64,000 bases of DNA from Streptomyces sp. NBC_01275 (lineage in GTDB: Bacteria; Actinomycetota; Actinomycetes; Streptomycetales; Streptomycetaceae), in contig NZ_JAPEOZ010000001.1 of assembly GCF_026340655.1 (NCBI RefSeq), forward strand, positions 8,990,001 through 9,054,000. Reading direction: 5' to 3'. A model generated the notes under the pieces. The model searched no databases. It had not been told where the DNA came from and worked only from the letters and a program-made list of their open reading frames with translations. Position numbers and translations under genes: made by a program. Positions 1 through 9,103 of this stretch are shown one piece after another. Within the stretch, counting starts at the first letter, position 1. Every line of letters starts with the position of its first letter.

Positions 1-84
1 GAGAAGACCGCCATCCGCTACGCGGACTCCGCCCGCAAGCTCCTCGGATCCGAACCCGAAATGGGCCCAGGGCGTTCTCCATGA
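1..84 (+). CDS. C-terminal end of an integrase-like protein (partial)
   Basis: An open frame enters from the left edge and stops at TGA 82-84, giving 27 residues that start EKTAIRYADSARKLL. From memory, this resembles the end of actinomycete tyrosine-type integrases, where a helix of this kind closes the protein. That is family recall, not a match I could test. It lies beside a serine recombinase and a Tn3 remnant, which fits a mobile region. It could equally be the tail of another DNA-binding protein. Confidence 0.4.
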   Translation, partial: EKTAIRYADSARKLLGSEPEMGPGRSP

Positions 85-109
85 ACCCGCACATCCTGGA
101 ATCGGTTGA

Positions 110-1009
110 TCAGCCGATCAAAGCCTCGGTGATCTGGCGGGTGGTCTGCGCGGCGACCCGGGGATTGACGGCGGCGTAGGAGGTGTAGGCGTTCAGGCCG
201 GTGGCCAGGGCCCAGCCGCGGCCCCGGGTCCAGGTGGCGTCGTCGACACCGAGCGTGGCGCGGAAAACCGCCCGGCTCCCGGCAGACATCAGGGTGAAGG
301 CGATGGTCAGGTCGCAGGCCGGGTCGCCGATGCCGAGCTCGCCGAAGTCGATGACCGCGCTGAGGCGGCCGGCGACGGTCAGCAGGTTGCCGGTGTGGAA
401 GTCGCCGTGGAACCAGACCGGCGGGCCATCCCATCCGGGGGCGCTCAGCGCCGCATCCCACAGCTCGGTCATGGCCGCGGCGTCGAACGCACCGTCGACC
501 TCCGCGATAGCGGCTCGCGTCGCGCGGTCCCGGTCGGTCAGCGGCCGACCGGTGAGCTCCTCGCGAGCGTCCTCGACGGGGAAGTCCTCGGGAATAAACG
601 CCTGAAGAGCGGTGAGGAACTCCGCCAGTTGGACGGCAGCCCGGGACGAGTCAGCCAGTGCCTCAGCAGTCGCCACATCGCCGTCCAGCCAGCGGGACAC
701 CGCCCACGGCCACGGATAGCCGAAGTCGGGCTCACCCACCCCCGCCGGTACCGGGATGGCCAACGGCAGGTGCGGGGCGAGCCTGGGAAGCCACTCGGAC
801 TCCTTCATGGCCTGTCTGATGGCACCCGCATGGCGGGGCAGCCGGACGGACAGGTCCTCGCCCAGCCGGTAGATCACATGGTCCGAACCGGCCGGGTCGA
901 GCCGTTTGAGAGGCAGCTCGGCCCACTGCGGGAACTGCGTATCGACCAGGTGCCTGGCCAGTGCGGCATCGATCGCGGGGCGGGGGTCCGCGGCTCTCCC
1001 GGCTGCCAA
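110..1009 (-). CDS. Aminoglycoside phosphotransferase-family kinase
   Basis: This is a predicted small-molecule kinase of the APH/choline-kinase fold, 299 residues from the chosen start. The catalytic loop HGDFHTGNLL (about residue 200) and the metal-binding IDFGELGIGDPACDL stretch are intact. The frame stays open to 1258, but the extra N-terminus is low-complexity and unlike the family. I chose the TTG at 1009 because AGGAG lies 6 bases upstream and the resulting length fits the family. The substrate cannot be read from sequence. Most stand-alone actinomycete members are not proven resistance genes, so calling it an antibiotic-resistance determinant would be an over-reading. It lies downstream of the serine recombinase on the same strand, with about 270 bases between them. 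Confidence 0.8.
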   Translation of the reverse strand: MAAGRAADPRPAIDAALARHLVDTQFPQWAELPLKRLDPAGSDHVIYRLGEDLSVRLPRHAGAIRQAMKESEWLPRLAPHLPLAIPVPAGVGEPDFGYPWPWAVSRWLDGDVATAEALADSSRAAVQLAEFLTALQAFIPEDFPVEDAREELTGRPLTDRDRATRAAIAEVDGAFDAAAMTELWDAALSAPGWDGPPVWFHGDFHTGNLLTVAGRLSAVIDFGELGIGDPACDLTIAFTLMSAGSRAVFRATLGVDDATWTRGRGWALATGLNAYTSYAAVNPRVAAQTTRQITEALIG

Positions 1010-1276
1010 GAGCAACTCCTGAGGTGGGCCCGCTCCATGCGGCGGGCAGTCGGAGCCATCACAGTGCCTCGTGCACTCGTCTGTCGATCGGTTTTCTCCA
1101 CTGGCCGTCCTCTGCTCCGCGCACTCCACACACAGGCCTGTCGAAGCCGACCCAACGTGTTCCCCATGAACCCAGGGGTCTATCGCTGAAAATGGCGGCA
1201 TCGGCCCCTCAGGTTCCCGATGAACTACCTTCAGTTTTCGCGAACCCACGGGGATCACGGCCCTGTTCTCCCGAAG

Positions 1277-2332
1277 CTACGGCGAAGTGACGAGTAGCTC
1301 TCTGTAATCAGAGTGACGCTCGGTCAGGGACAGCGAGGTGGGGTCGGGGACTTGGTCGGCCTGAAGGGCGGCGAAGTCGGCGTGTGCCTGCTCGACCGCC
1401 TGCGGGTACGCCTTGCGCTTGGCGTGCTCGGCGAGCGCCCGGTAGATGCTCGCGACGGAGGGGTTCTGGCCCTTGCGCTTGCCGGTGGGGATGATCAGGT
1501 CGGGCTGGATCTGCTCGACGGACTCGCCGTTCGCCCTCCGGTGCAGCACGGTGTGGAGCATGTCGTCGGTGATGACCGGCGGCCGGCCGCCGTGCTTGCC
1601 CTTGCGGGCCGCAGTGTCGAGCCCCTCCAGCGTCGCCTCCCGGATGTTCTCCCGCTCCGTCTCCGCCATCGCCGCGAAGAACGCGAACAGCAGCTTGCCC
1701 GGCCCGGTGGGGTCGTAGACGCCGGGCAGGGGCCCGGCGAGCATCTCCAGGGCCAGGCCGTGGGCGGTGAGATGGTCGGCGAGCGCGGTCAGCTCGGCGG
1801 CGTCGCGGCCGAGCCGCTTCATCTCGTACACGGTGAAGATGACGCGGCAGTGCGGGGCGTGCGCCTTGACCTCCCGAGCCGTGCGGAGCGCCTCCTCGAA
1901 TCGGGGGCGGACCCGGACGCGGGTGCCGATCTTCTCGCTGAAGATCTTGTCCCTCGGGATGCCGTGCTTGCTGAGCGCGTCGAGCTGGGAGTCGAGTTCC
2001 TGCCCGAGGGTCGAGCAGCGGGCGTAGCCGATGCGGATGTCCGCGCTCGGCAGGTCCGGGTCGATCGGCGCCGGCGGCGGGGTGCCCGGCCGCCACGGCC
2101 GGCCCGGTCCGCGGTCGGCCGGAGTCGGCACGCGCAGCGCCTTCTTCAGCCGGGGCGCCTGGGTGAGGCGGCGGGTGTGGTAGGCGGAGGCGACCGCGCC
2201 GCCGCGCGAGCGGCACGGCGAGCCGGGCTGAGCATCACACTTCGGACAGGCGTGCTGTTCGACGTCGTCCGCGTCCGACCGGTCGGACGCGGAGGGCTGC
2301 TGAGGGGCCGTCATGGGCCCGGATTTTCGCAC
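1277..2332 (-). CDS. Serine recombinase (resolvase/invertase) with N-terminal zinc finger
   Basis: The 351-residue protein has a Cys/His cluster at residues 29-52 (C29, C32, C40, H52), probably a small zinc finger. A resolvase catalytic domain follows from about residue 99, with nucleophile Ser107 in YARCSTLGQ and the usual arginines in YEMKRLGRD. The long E-helix segment (FAAMAETERENIREATLEGL) leads into a C-terminal DNA-binding region starting KGKHGGRPPVI. It would cut and rejoin DNA through a 5'-phosphoserine intermediate. The N-terminal finger is unlike classic TnpR and is seen in actinomycete recombinases. The start is GTG at 2332, with ATG at 2314 as the alternative; neither has a strong ribosome site. 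Repeats just upstream could be its own target or operator. Confidence 0.88.
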   Translation of the reverse strand: MRKSGPMTAPQQPSASDRSDADDVEQHACPKCDAQPGSPCRSRGGAVASAYHTRRLTQAPRLKKALRVPTPADRGPGRPWRPGTPPPAPIDPDLPSADIRIGYARCSTLGQELDSQLDALSKHGIPRDKIFSEKIGTRVRVRPRFEEALRTAREVKAHAPHCRVIFTVYEMKRLGRDAAELTALADHLTAHGLALEMLAGPLPGVYDPTGPGKLLFAFFAAMAETERENIREATLEGLDTAARKGKHGGRPPVITDDMLHTVLHRRANGESVEQIQPDLIIPTGKRKGQNPSVASIYRALAEHAKRKAYPQAVEQAHADFAALQADQVPDPTSLSLTERHSDYRELLVTSP

Positions 2333-2368
2333 AATGCAAGTCTCAGAAGGGTCCGTCCCGCTTTTGGG

Positions 2369-2389
2369 TGAGAACGCGTTTTGAGAACG
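2369..2389. repeat. Paired TGAGAACG repeats upstream of the recombinase
   Basis: TGAGAACG occurs at 2369-2376 and again at 2382-2389. The first copy forms part of an imperfect palindrome centred on AACGCGTT (2369-2384). Serine recombinases commonly bind short repeated sites just before their own gene, so this is a candidate recombinase or operator site. That role is inference. Confidence 0.35.
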
Positions 2390-2583
2390 AATCCGGGATC
2401 GACGGGGGTCCGGCGGCCCAGTATTGATCTTGCTCGTGCAAAGGACCGTTTATGAGGGGCTGTTCTTCGCTAAGCAGGGCCTTGATGCTGCTTTCGCTGG
2501 AAGCACGACTTCGAGATCCTTCGCGAGCGGCCGACCAGCGAGCCGCAAGTTCCTCGTAGATCTCCGCGGCGCGGGTGGTCCTA

Positions 2584-2634
2584 CCAGTCTCCAGTCGCTT
2601 GGCGCTGATCCGGCGAAGAGTGACCGGAGACTGG
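2584..2634. repeat. Perfect 9-bp inverted repeat spaced by 33 bp
   Basis: CCAGTCTCC at 2584-2592 is exactly mirrored by GGAGACTGG at 2626-2634. The arms are too far apart for a normal terminator and lie in the gap between the recombinase and the NQO-type gene. The spacing suits two protein-binding half sites three helical turns apart; function unknown. Confidence 0.4.
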
Positions 2635-2692
2635 CAGGGCTGTCACCGCTGCGCTGCGATCAGCGAGGGCGGCTGTTGTCGCGAGAGCGCGG

Positions 2693-3232
2693 TCAGGCGG
2701 CGAAGGAGGCGAGCAGTTCGTTGTACTGCTTGGCGGCGGTGGACAGGTCCTCGTCGGAGAGGCCGAAGGCGGTGCCGTACAGCTTGACCATCGGCTGGAT
2801 GTCGAACTGGCACAGCCGCAGGGTTGCGTGCCAGTTGCTGAGGAGCGCCTCAAGGGTGGTCTTGTTCGCGCCGTCGGGGGTGTAGTGCTCGGCGGGGACG
2901 CCGGCGGTGACGGCGACGATGGCCTTCTTGCCGGCCAGCTTGGAGGGAGAGCCGTCCATGGTGAAGGCCCAGCCGAGGGTGAAGACCTTGTCCTGCCACT
3001 GCTTGAGCAGAGGGGTGGTGTTGTACCAGAACACCGGGTGCTGGAAGACGATCACGTCGTGTTCGGCCAGCAGCGCCTGCTCGGCGTCGACGTCGATCTG
3101 GAAGTCGGGGTAGGCGGCGTAGAGGTCGTGCACGGTGACATGGGCCAGCTCGCGGACGGCGTCCACCAGAGATTTGTTGGCCTTCGACTGGGACAGGTCG
3201 GGGTGGCCTACGACAAGGAGAACCTTGGACAT
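2693..3232 (-). CDS. NAD(P)H-dependent oxidoreductase, flavodoxin-like fold
   Basis: This 179-residue protein matches the KefF/MdaB/NQO-like flavoprotein group, which reduces quinones or electrophiles with NAD(P)H. It opens with a beta strand and phosphate loop (KVLLVVGHPDLSQSKANK). The signature HDVIVFQHPVFWYNTTPLLKQW lies at about residues 58-79, and the conserved Gly-rich AIVAVTAGVPAEHY segment follows. Length is normal and no residues seem missing. It is the last gene of a minus-strand run with an aldo/keto reductase 92 bases upstream. The whole run faces away from an MmyB-like regulator at 6323, which suggests a shared response to electrophiles or oxidants. Confidence 0.87.
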   Translation of the reverse strand: MSKVLLVVGHPDLSQSKANKSLVDAVRELAHVTVHDLYAAYPDFQIDVDAEQALLAEHDVIVFQHPVFWYNTTPLLKQWQDKVFTLGWAFTMDGSPSKLAGKKAIVAVTAGVPAEHYTPDGANKTTLEALLSNWHATLRLCQFDIQPMVKLYGTAFGLSDEDLSTAAKQYNELLASFAA

Positions 3233-3323
3233 GATGAGAAAGCCTCTTCAGTGATCAGTGAAATGGGCGAACGGATGCGGGTTGGTCGGGTGCGACGGGC
3301 CAGTACGCCGACGGGGCGTCAGA

Positions 3324-4304
<981 letters not shown>

Positions 4305-4438
4305 CAGGTACTCCTTTTCGTGACGGCCGTCAGGCCGGTCTGATCAATGGGGTGCGCCACCAGCTGGCGGACCGTGCTTCGGTGGTCCGCACGCTGTCGG
4401 CGCGGGCGCCGTTGCCGGGTAGCGGGTCAGCGCCGTAG

Positions 4439-4515
4439 GTGCACCCGGCGGCTTCCGGCCTCGGCCGGGCATGGTGCTCAGGCGTGGGTGTCGTCGTAGG
4501 TCAGGCTGCCGAGGA
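4439..4515 (-). pseudogene. Duplicated 3' end of an SDR gene plus its downstream flank
   Basis: On the minus strand this segment ends in codons for LGSLTYDDTHA and a stop. The intact SDR gene at 5231-6076 ends [12 protein letters not shown]. The DNA similarity continues past the stop codon (compare 4439-4515 with 5184-5269, for example CACCCGGC and the TCAGGCGTGGG block). The frame upstream stays open for some codons (LTAWTKHITDDRGIDV) but no longer looks like an SDR. I read this as the scar of a second SDR copy or of a short tandem duplication. Confidence 0.5.
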
Positions 4516-4673
4516 CATCGATGCCGCGGTCGTCTGTGATGTGCTTCGTCCAGGCAGTCAGGCGGGCCGACCATGGGGGATTCGAGCTGGCTGCTGCCAG
4601 GTGGGGTGGTCCGACGCTGGTGTTGCCAGGGCCAGGCTGCGGTGGGTCCGCGGGCTGAACCGGCTGCGCCGGG
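4516..4673. other. Gap with no convincing gene
   Basis: Between the SDR scar and the deazaflavin-type reductase there is only short open frame without family features. No promoter-like or palindromic element stood out. Confidence 0.4.
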
Positions 4674-5156
4674 TCAGTGCTCGTGGGCCGCCGGCTCCAG
4701 AACTAGGACCGGGATCTCACGGTCCGTGTTCTTCTGGTACTCGGCGTAGTCGGGGAACGCTTCGACGGCTCGGGCCCACCACAGGGCCTTCTCGTCCCCG
4801 GTCACCTCGCGTGCCAGCATGTCCTGGCGCACCGGGCCGTCCTGAAGCTCGACCCGGGGGTCGGCCACCGCGTTGTGGTACCAGACCGGGTGCTTGGGGG
4901 CTCCTGCCATGGAGGCGACCACGGCGTAGACGCCGTCGTGCTCCACCCGCATGACCGGGGTCTTGCGGATCTTGCCGCTCTTCGCGCCCAGGGTGGTCAG
5001 GATGACGACGGGCAGGTCCCGGAGCCTCTCGTCTTCCTCCCGTGCGACCAGGACACTCAGCGTCGTTCCCTGCGTACCGCCGGAGCTTTCGTACAGCTCC
5101 ACCTGGTCACGTACAAAATGCGCCTTGCTCGGCTGGTACTCGCCTTTGAGGGGCAT
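4674..5156 (-). CDS. Deazaflavin (F420)-dependent nitroreductase-family protein
   Basis: This 160-residue split-beta-barrel protein is of the DUF385/DDN type, in which mycobacterial relatives use reduced F420 to reduce nitroimidazoles and quinones. Recognisable pieces are [22 protein letters not shown] (about residues 50-71) and the [18 protein letters not shown] segment, where the family has its conserved YHNL-like motif. I placed the start at ATG 5156 rather than 5186 because GGAGAG lies 8 bases upstream and the shorter N-terminus fits the family. It lies between the SDR and aldo/keto reductase genes on the same strand. Streptomyces make F420, so the cofactor should be available. Confidence 0.85.
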   Translation of the reverse strand: MPLKGEYQPSKAHFVRDQVELYESSGGTQGTTLSVLVAREEDERLRDLPVVILTTLGAKSGKIRKTPVMRVEHDGVYAVVASMAGAPKHPVWYHNAVADPRVELQDGPVRQDMLAREVTGDEKALWWARAVEAFPDYAEYQKNTDREIPVLVLEPAAHEH

Positions 5157-5230
5157 GTTGGCTCTCTCCGTGCTGTCGAAATGCACCCGGCAGCGGTCCT
5201 CCGTCCTGGCCGGGGTGCGGGGTGTGGTGT

Positions 5231-6076
5231 TCAGGCGTGGGCGTCGTCGTAGGCCAGGGCGCCGCCCAGTTCGCGGGAGGCGTCGGCCTGGGCGAGGAGC
5301 CCCTTCGCCTTGGCCTCGGCGGCCTCGATGGCGTCCGCACCGGCGACGAAGCGCAGCAGCGGCGTCTCCTGGCCGGCGATGGCGAGCAGGGCGCGGGCGA
5401 GCTTGGCGGGGTCGCCGGGCTGCTGACCGTTCATGCTCTTCATGCCCTCGATCCGGGGGGCGGTGCGCGGGGCGTAGTCGTCGATGGACAGCTCGGGCCA
5501 GGTGGTGGAGCCGTCCACGAGGAGTTCGGTGCGGAAGTAGCCGGGCTCCACGATCGTGGTGTGGATGTTGTACGGCTCGACGTCGTAGCGCAGGGACTCC
5601 ATCCAGCCCTCTTCCGCGAACTTGGAGGCGGCGTAGGCGGAGGTGAACTCCATGCCGACCAGTCCGGCGGTCGAGGTGATGGTGATGACGTGGCCGGCGC
5701 GCTGGCGGCGCATGATCGGCAGGACGGCGCGGGTGACGTTCATCGGGCCGAAGAGGTTGGTCTCGAACTGCTGGCGCATCTGCACGGGCGAGATCTCCTC
5801 GAAGTAGCCGGTGAAGAGGTTCCCGGCGTTGTTGATCAGGACGTCGATGCGGCCGAAGCGGTCGACGGCGGCCTGCGCGGCGGCCTCGGCGTCCTCCAGG
5901 CTGGTGACATCGAGCCTGGTGACCAGCAGATTGTCCTGCGGCCCGCCCAGGGTCCTCTCGACCTCTGCGGGGCGGCGGCCGGTGGCGACGACCTGGTGGC
6001 CGGCGGCGAGGGCCTCGCGGGCGATGTCCGTGCCCAGACCGCGTCCGGCACCGGTGACGAGAATGACCTTGCTCAT
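5231..6076 (-). CDS. Short-chain dehydrogenase/reductase (SDR)
   Basis: The 281-residue classical SDR opens with the [16 protein letters not shown] nucleotide-binding loop. NNAGN lies at about residues 85-89, the catalytic Ser in ITSTAGL and Tyr/Lys in [11 protein letters not shown]. The arginine after the second strand (VVATGRRP) favours NADP(H). The C-terminal extension is typical of the oxidoreductases often found next to MmyB-like regulators. It is the first gene of the minus-strand reductase run and is divergent from the regulator at 6323 across a 246-base gap carrying a candidate operator. Its last codons are duplicated at 4439-4515. Confidence 0.9.
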   Translation of the reverse strand: MSKVILVTGAGRGLGTDIAREALAAGHQVVATGRRPAEVERTLGGPQDNLLVTRLDVTSLEDAEAAAQAAVDRFGRIDVLINNAGNLFTGYFEEISPVQMRQQFETNLFGPMNVTRAVLPIMRRQRAGHVITITSTAGLVGMEFTSAYAASKFAEEGWMESLRYDVEPYNIHTTIVEPGYFRTELLVDGSTTWPELSIDDYAPRTAPRIEGMKSMNGQQPGDPAKLARALLAIAGQETPLLRFVAGADAIEAAEAKAKGLLAQADASRELGGALAYDDAHA

Positions 6077-6266
6077 GGGGGGCTTCCTTTCAGGCGCCGT
6101 GCTCCGGCACCCGCTGTGTGCGGGGGTGATGCCTGCCGCACCGACGGCGCCTCAGAGGGGGCTGGGACCGGCGGCACGAGCACCGTCTGTCTGGACGGTT
6201 CACACCGCCGTGGGCGGTGCACCACCAACAAAACCGGCTGTCACCCCAGGGTGGGAGTCCCTGATG

Positions 6267-6293
6267 AGGGGGTCACTGACAGGGACCCCCAAC
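6267..6293 (+). promoter_or_regulatory. Candidate operator core (site D) before MmyB-like regulator
   Basis: An inverted repeat GGGGGTC/GACCCCC encloses CTGACAGG, which matches the core TGACAGGG(A/C)CCCCCA of the stronger elements at 18111-18171, 19146-19206 and 24061-24120. It ends 30 bases before the regulator's ATG. The flanking part of the longer element is not conserved here. Operator function is inferred from position and recurrence. Confidence 0.45.
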
Positions 6294-6322
6294 CCGGCGG
6301 ATGCGCTCGTAGAGTGAAGCGC

Positions 6323-7282
6323 ATGGCAGGCAGAAACGACCCCAACGGCACAAACCGCGACATCCGCGATGATTTCCGAGCGGAGATCCGGGAATTCCTC
6401 GGCACGCGACGGACCAGGGTCACCCCCGAGCAGGCCGGACTGCCCGTGTACGGCGGAGAACGTCGGCGGGTCACCGGGCTGCGCCGCGAGGAGGTCGCCC
6501 TCCTCGCGGGCATCTCCAGCGAGTACTACACCCGGCTGGAGCGCGGCAACGCCACCGGCGTCTCCGAGAGCGTCATCGAGGGCATCGCGCAAGCACTTCA
6601 GCTCGACGAGGCCGAACGCATCCACCTGCTCGACCTCCTGCGCGGCGCCGGCACGACCCGCCCGCCACGCCGCCGCCCGGCCCAGCAGCGTGTCCGGCCC
6701 ACGGTGCAGCGCGTCCTCGACTCGATGAGCGGCACACCCGCGTTCATCCTCAGCGGACGCGGGGACATCCTGGCCGCCAACCACCTCGGGCGCGCCCTGT
6801 TCTCCCCCGTCTACGCCGACCCTGCACGGCCGCCGAACAACGCCCGGTTCGTCTTCCTCAGCCCGCACGCGACCGAGTTCTTCCGCCGCTGGGACGAAGT
6901 CGCAGGCGACACGGTCGCCATGCTGCGCGCCGAGGCGGGCCGCGATCTCTACGACCGGCGGCTGACGGACCTGATCGGGGAGCTGTCCACCCGCAGCGAG
7001 GAATTCCGTCGCCGCTGGGCGGCCCACAACGTCCGGATGCACACCACGGGCGTGAAGCTCCTCCACCACCCGGTCGTCGGCGACCTCGACCTGCCCTTCG
7101 AAACCTTCCCGCTCCCCGACGGCCCCCGCCAGTTCCTCCTCACCTACACCGCCGAGCCCCACTCAGCCTCGCAGGACGCCCTGAACCTGCTGGCCAGCTG
7201 GGCCACGGCCAACGAGGACATCGAGCGGTCCGCGCCGGCCAACGACTCCGAAAACGCCGACTCGACCGAGACACCCGACTGA
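6323..7282 (+). CDS. XRE-family regulator with MmyB-like ligand-binding domain
   Basis: The 319-residue protein has an N-terminal helix-turn-helix (about residues 20-85) in the arrangement typical of MmyB-like regulators: LRREEVALLAGISSEYYTRLERG. A PAS-like ligand-binding domain follows to about residue 290, with the usual NARFVFLSPHATEFFRRWDEVA stretch. In characterised relatives the C-terminal domain is thought to bind a hydrophobic ligand. The acidic C-terminus is variable. It is divergent from the SDR-led reductase run (6076 leftwards), the classic arrangement for this family, so it probably controls that run and itself. It is paralogous to the regulators at 18216 and 19246 but clearly diverged in the helix-turn-helix. 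Confidence 0.92.
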   Translation: MAGRNDPNGTNRDIRDDFRAEIREFLGTRRTRVTPEQAGLPVYGGERRRVTGLRREEVALLAGISSEYYTRLERGNATGVSESVIEGIAQALQLDEAERIHLLDLLRGAGTTRPPRRRPAQQRVRPTVQRVLDSMSGTPAFILSGRGDILAANHLGRALFSPVYADPARPPNNARFVFLSPHATEFFRRWDEVAGDTVAMLRAEAGRDLYDRRLTDLIGELSTRSEEFRRRWAAHNVRMHTTGVKLLHHPVVGDLDLPFETFPLPDGPRQFLLTYTAEPHSASQDALNLLASWATANEDIERSAPANDSENADSTETPD

Positions 7283-7442
7283 ACGACGGGGCACGCGAGG
7301 GGACATGCCCGCCCGCGAACACCACAACTGACCACCCGGACGGCACCACCCGAAACGCATCGGGGTGGGCGAGGGTGGCGATCGGTTCACATGGACGCGG
7401 CCGAGGCCCCTCGGGATCCAGCCAGGCCCAGGGCCCGAGGTG

Positions 7443-8440
7443 TCATGCCGGGGCTGCGGCTGTCCCTCCCTGCGGGATGCGCGGGCTGGGCACCGTCGTC
7501 CGGATGGACAGGTCCAGATCGAGGCGGCTGTTCATGTCCAGCTCGAACCGGCCGTAGGGGTTCACGTGGGTCCAGAACAGCGGCGACAGGGCCCGCCGGT
7601 CGGCGTCGGTGAGCCGCTTCTGCCACTTTTCCTCGATCAGGATGTCCTGGAGGAGCAGAGCGTTGACGTGCACCAGCGCCGACTGAAGCAGGTGCAGGGC
7701 GAGCACGGAGACCTCCTGGGACTCCTTGTCGGAACCGGTCAGGTCGCCGTCCTTGCCGTGGAACAGGTCATGGTTGGCGCTGTTCCAGTTCTCCACCACC
7801 TGGAGCCCGTCGCTGATCTCCCGGCGCAGATCCGCGTCGGCGAGGTAGTCGCAGATGAACGTCGTACGCACCGCCCGCCCGAGTTCTCGATCGCCCGGTA
7901 CGTCGGATGCTTGGGCCCGCCGCGGGTGAAGCGCCGCAGGACCTGCTCGGCCTCGGCGGCGCCCAGGCGCAGGGCGGTGGTGTACTTCACGATCTGGTCG
8001 TACTGCTGACGGATCAGCTCCCAGTCGATCGTCTTGGTCGACAGCACTGGCGCCAGGTTCGGCCACTTCTCGTCCTCCCCGGCCGCCGGCCGGTACAGCC
8101 GCGCCGAGCCGACGTTCTTCAGCCGGGGCAGCAGGTTGAAGCCGAGCATGTGGGCGAAGGCGAAGGCGAAGGCGAACCCGGCGATGGAGGCGCCGTGCGT
8201 GTCGGTGCACTGCCGGTCGATCTCCATATCCGTGCAGTGCCGCAGCACGCCTCGATCATCGCGGCGACCTCGGAGGCCGAGCAGGATTTGAGCTGGCTGT
8301 AGACGCACAGCGACTTCTTCTCGACGTGCCAGTAGATCATCACACCGGGGCCGCGGTACCGCTGGTGCCACTCGGTCATGAAGTGGTTCACCACCCCGTC
8401 CAGACCCAGATCCCGCCCACTGCTCGGCCCCTTCCGCACA
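7443..8440 (-). pseudogene. Tn3-family transposase remnant with two frameshifts
   Basis: Three frames read in succession on the minus strand rebuild the C-terminal third of a Tn3-type transposase. They are [20 protein letters not shown] to MIEA (about 8440-8250), [20 protein letters not shown] to YRAIEN (about 8250-7885), and [20 protein letters not shown] to the stop at 7443. The Asp in the TDTHG block and the Glu in LQVVENWNS of the DDE site survive. Each break can be repaired by adding one G (within GAGGCGTG near 8250 and GAGAACTC near 7885). The roughly 650 N-terminal residues are absent, so it cannot be active. No terminal inverted repeat was found near either end. Confidence 0.87.
8152..8175. 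repeat. Four tandem GGCGAA hexamers inside the transposase remnant
   Basis: GGCGAA is repeated four times without error. In the transposase frame it gives [12 protein letters not shown], where family members as I remember them read GFAFAHML. So about two extra hexamers (four residues) were probably added by slippage, beside the family's conserved TDTHG motif. Confidence 0.7.
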
Positions 8441-8795
8441 CCCCCTGTGATCACCTGTCGGGCTGGACGGTAGAGGCGCCGCCGTACACGGGACACCGGC
8501 ATCCGCGAAGCAGCCCGGCAGGGTGTGCGGACCCGGCAAAGGCGTCCCGGGGCCGATGGCGCCGGTCAATCGACGGGGACGACGTAGTCGCCGGGCGAAG
8601 CCTCGCCGGGCGGGTCGTGTGCGGTGACGGTTGAAGAGTTCCCTCGATCAGCGGCCCGGCCGCGGCGCCGACGCCTCCCCCGGCGGTTTCCCGCCCCCAG
8701 CCTCAGGGGGCGATCTTGTCCGGGCGAACAGACAATGAGCGCGAGGGATCCTGTCACGGCTGTGGCGGGATGGGTGGTTCTGCGGTCTGGAGGTC
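8441..8795. other. No gene seen; edge of the Tn3 remnant
   Basis: The transposase homology fades out near 8440. Between there and 8795 I see no supported gene, repeat or RNA. Short open frames exist on both strands but have no family features and are probably high-GC chance frames. Confidence 0.4.
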
Positions 8796-9101
8796 GTGGG
8801 AGATGGGACACGTGCGGCCATGACGGTCGAAGAACAGACTCCTGACGTCCGTGCATGCCTCCCCGTCGGGGGCTTGAGCCGCCGCCCCGGGCCGGTGAAG
8901 CGCACTGATCCCGCAGGGCCTGCGACCGTCCCGCCGCCCGGTTCGCAGGACGAACCGGTGTCCGTCCGGAATATGGCGGCGCGGCTGAGGGCCGTCTATC
9001 CCTCGGTCGACGCGGTCACCGTCGAGACCACAGTCAGGACCGCTTACCGCAGAGCGGCCCCCGAGACGCGCCGCGCTCACCCCGGACCAGAGAAGGACTG
9101 A
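8796..9101 (+). CDS. Small protein with three-helix-bundle-like C-terminus
   Basis: This 101-residue protein has a disordered, proline-rich N-terminal half. Its C-terminal helix pair, MAARLRAVYPSVDAVTVETT plus VRTAYRRAAPE, resembles the start of the three-helix-bundle dimerisation domain seen in small actinomycete proteins. The usual third helix seems replaced by a short tail, so the domain may be incomplete. The ATG at 8796 has GGAGG 9 bases upstream; an internal ATG lies at 8820. It ends 2 bases before the PPK2 start, so the two are probably co-translated. No function can be assigned. Confidence 0.5.
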   Translation: MGDGTRAAMTVEEQTPDVRACLPVGGLSRRPGPVKRTDPAGPATVPPPGSQDEPVSVRNMAARLRAVYPSVDAVTVETTVRTAYRRAAPETRRAHPGPEKD

Positions 9102-9103
9102 TC

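Larger units (their letters stand above)
2343..2639 (-). pseudogene. Unrecognised open frame upstream of the recombinase
   Basis: Reading leftwards, a frame open for about 95 codons runs from just after a TGA near 2640 to a TGA at 2345-2343. It has no ATG or GTG near its start. The product is charged and helical (LRRISAKRLETGRTTRAAEI and onward). Its GC is lower than that of neighbouring genes, so it does not look like an ordinary antisense shadow. I do not recognise it; it may be the tail of a deleted gene or a small gene using a rare start. It overlaps the repeats described at 2369-2389 and 2584-2634. Confidence 0.25.

Noticed and set aside
110..1009. Calling the phosphotransferase an antibiotic-resistance gene
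   Set aside because: Only the general kinase fold is visible; the substrate cannot be inferred.
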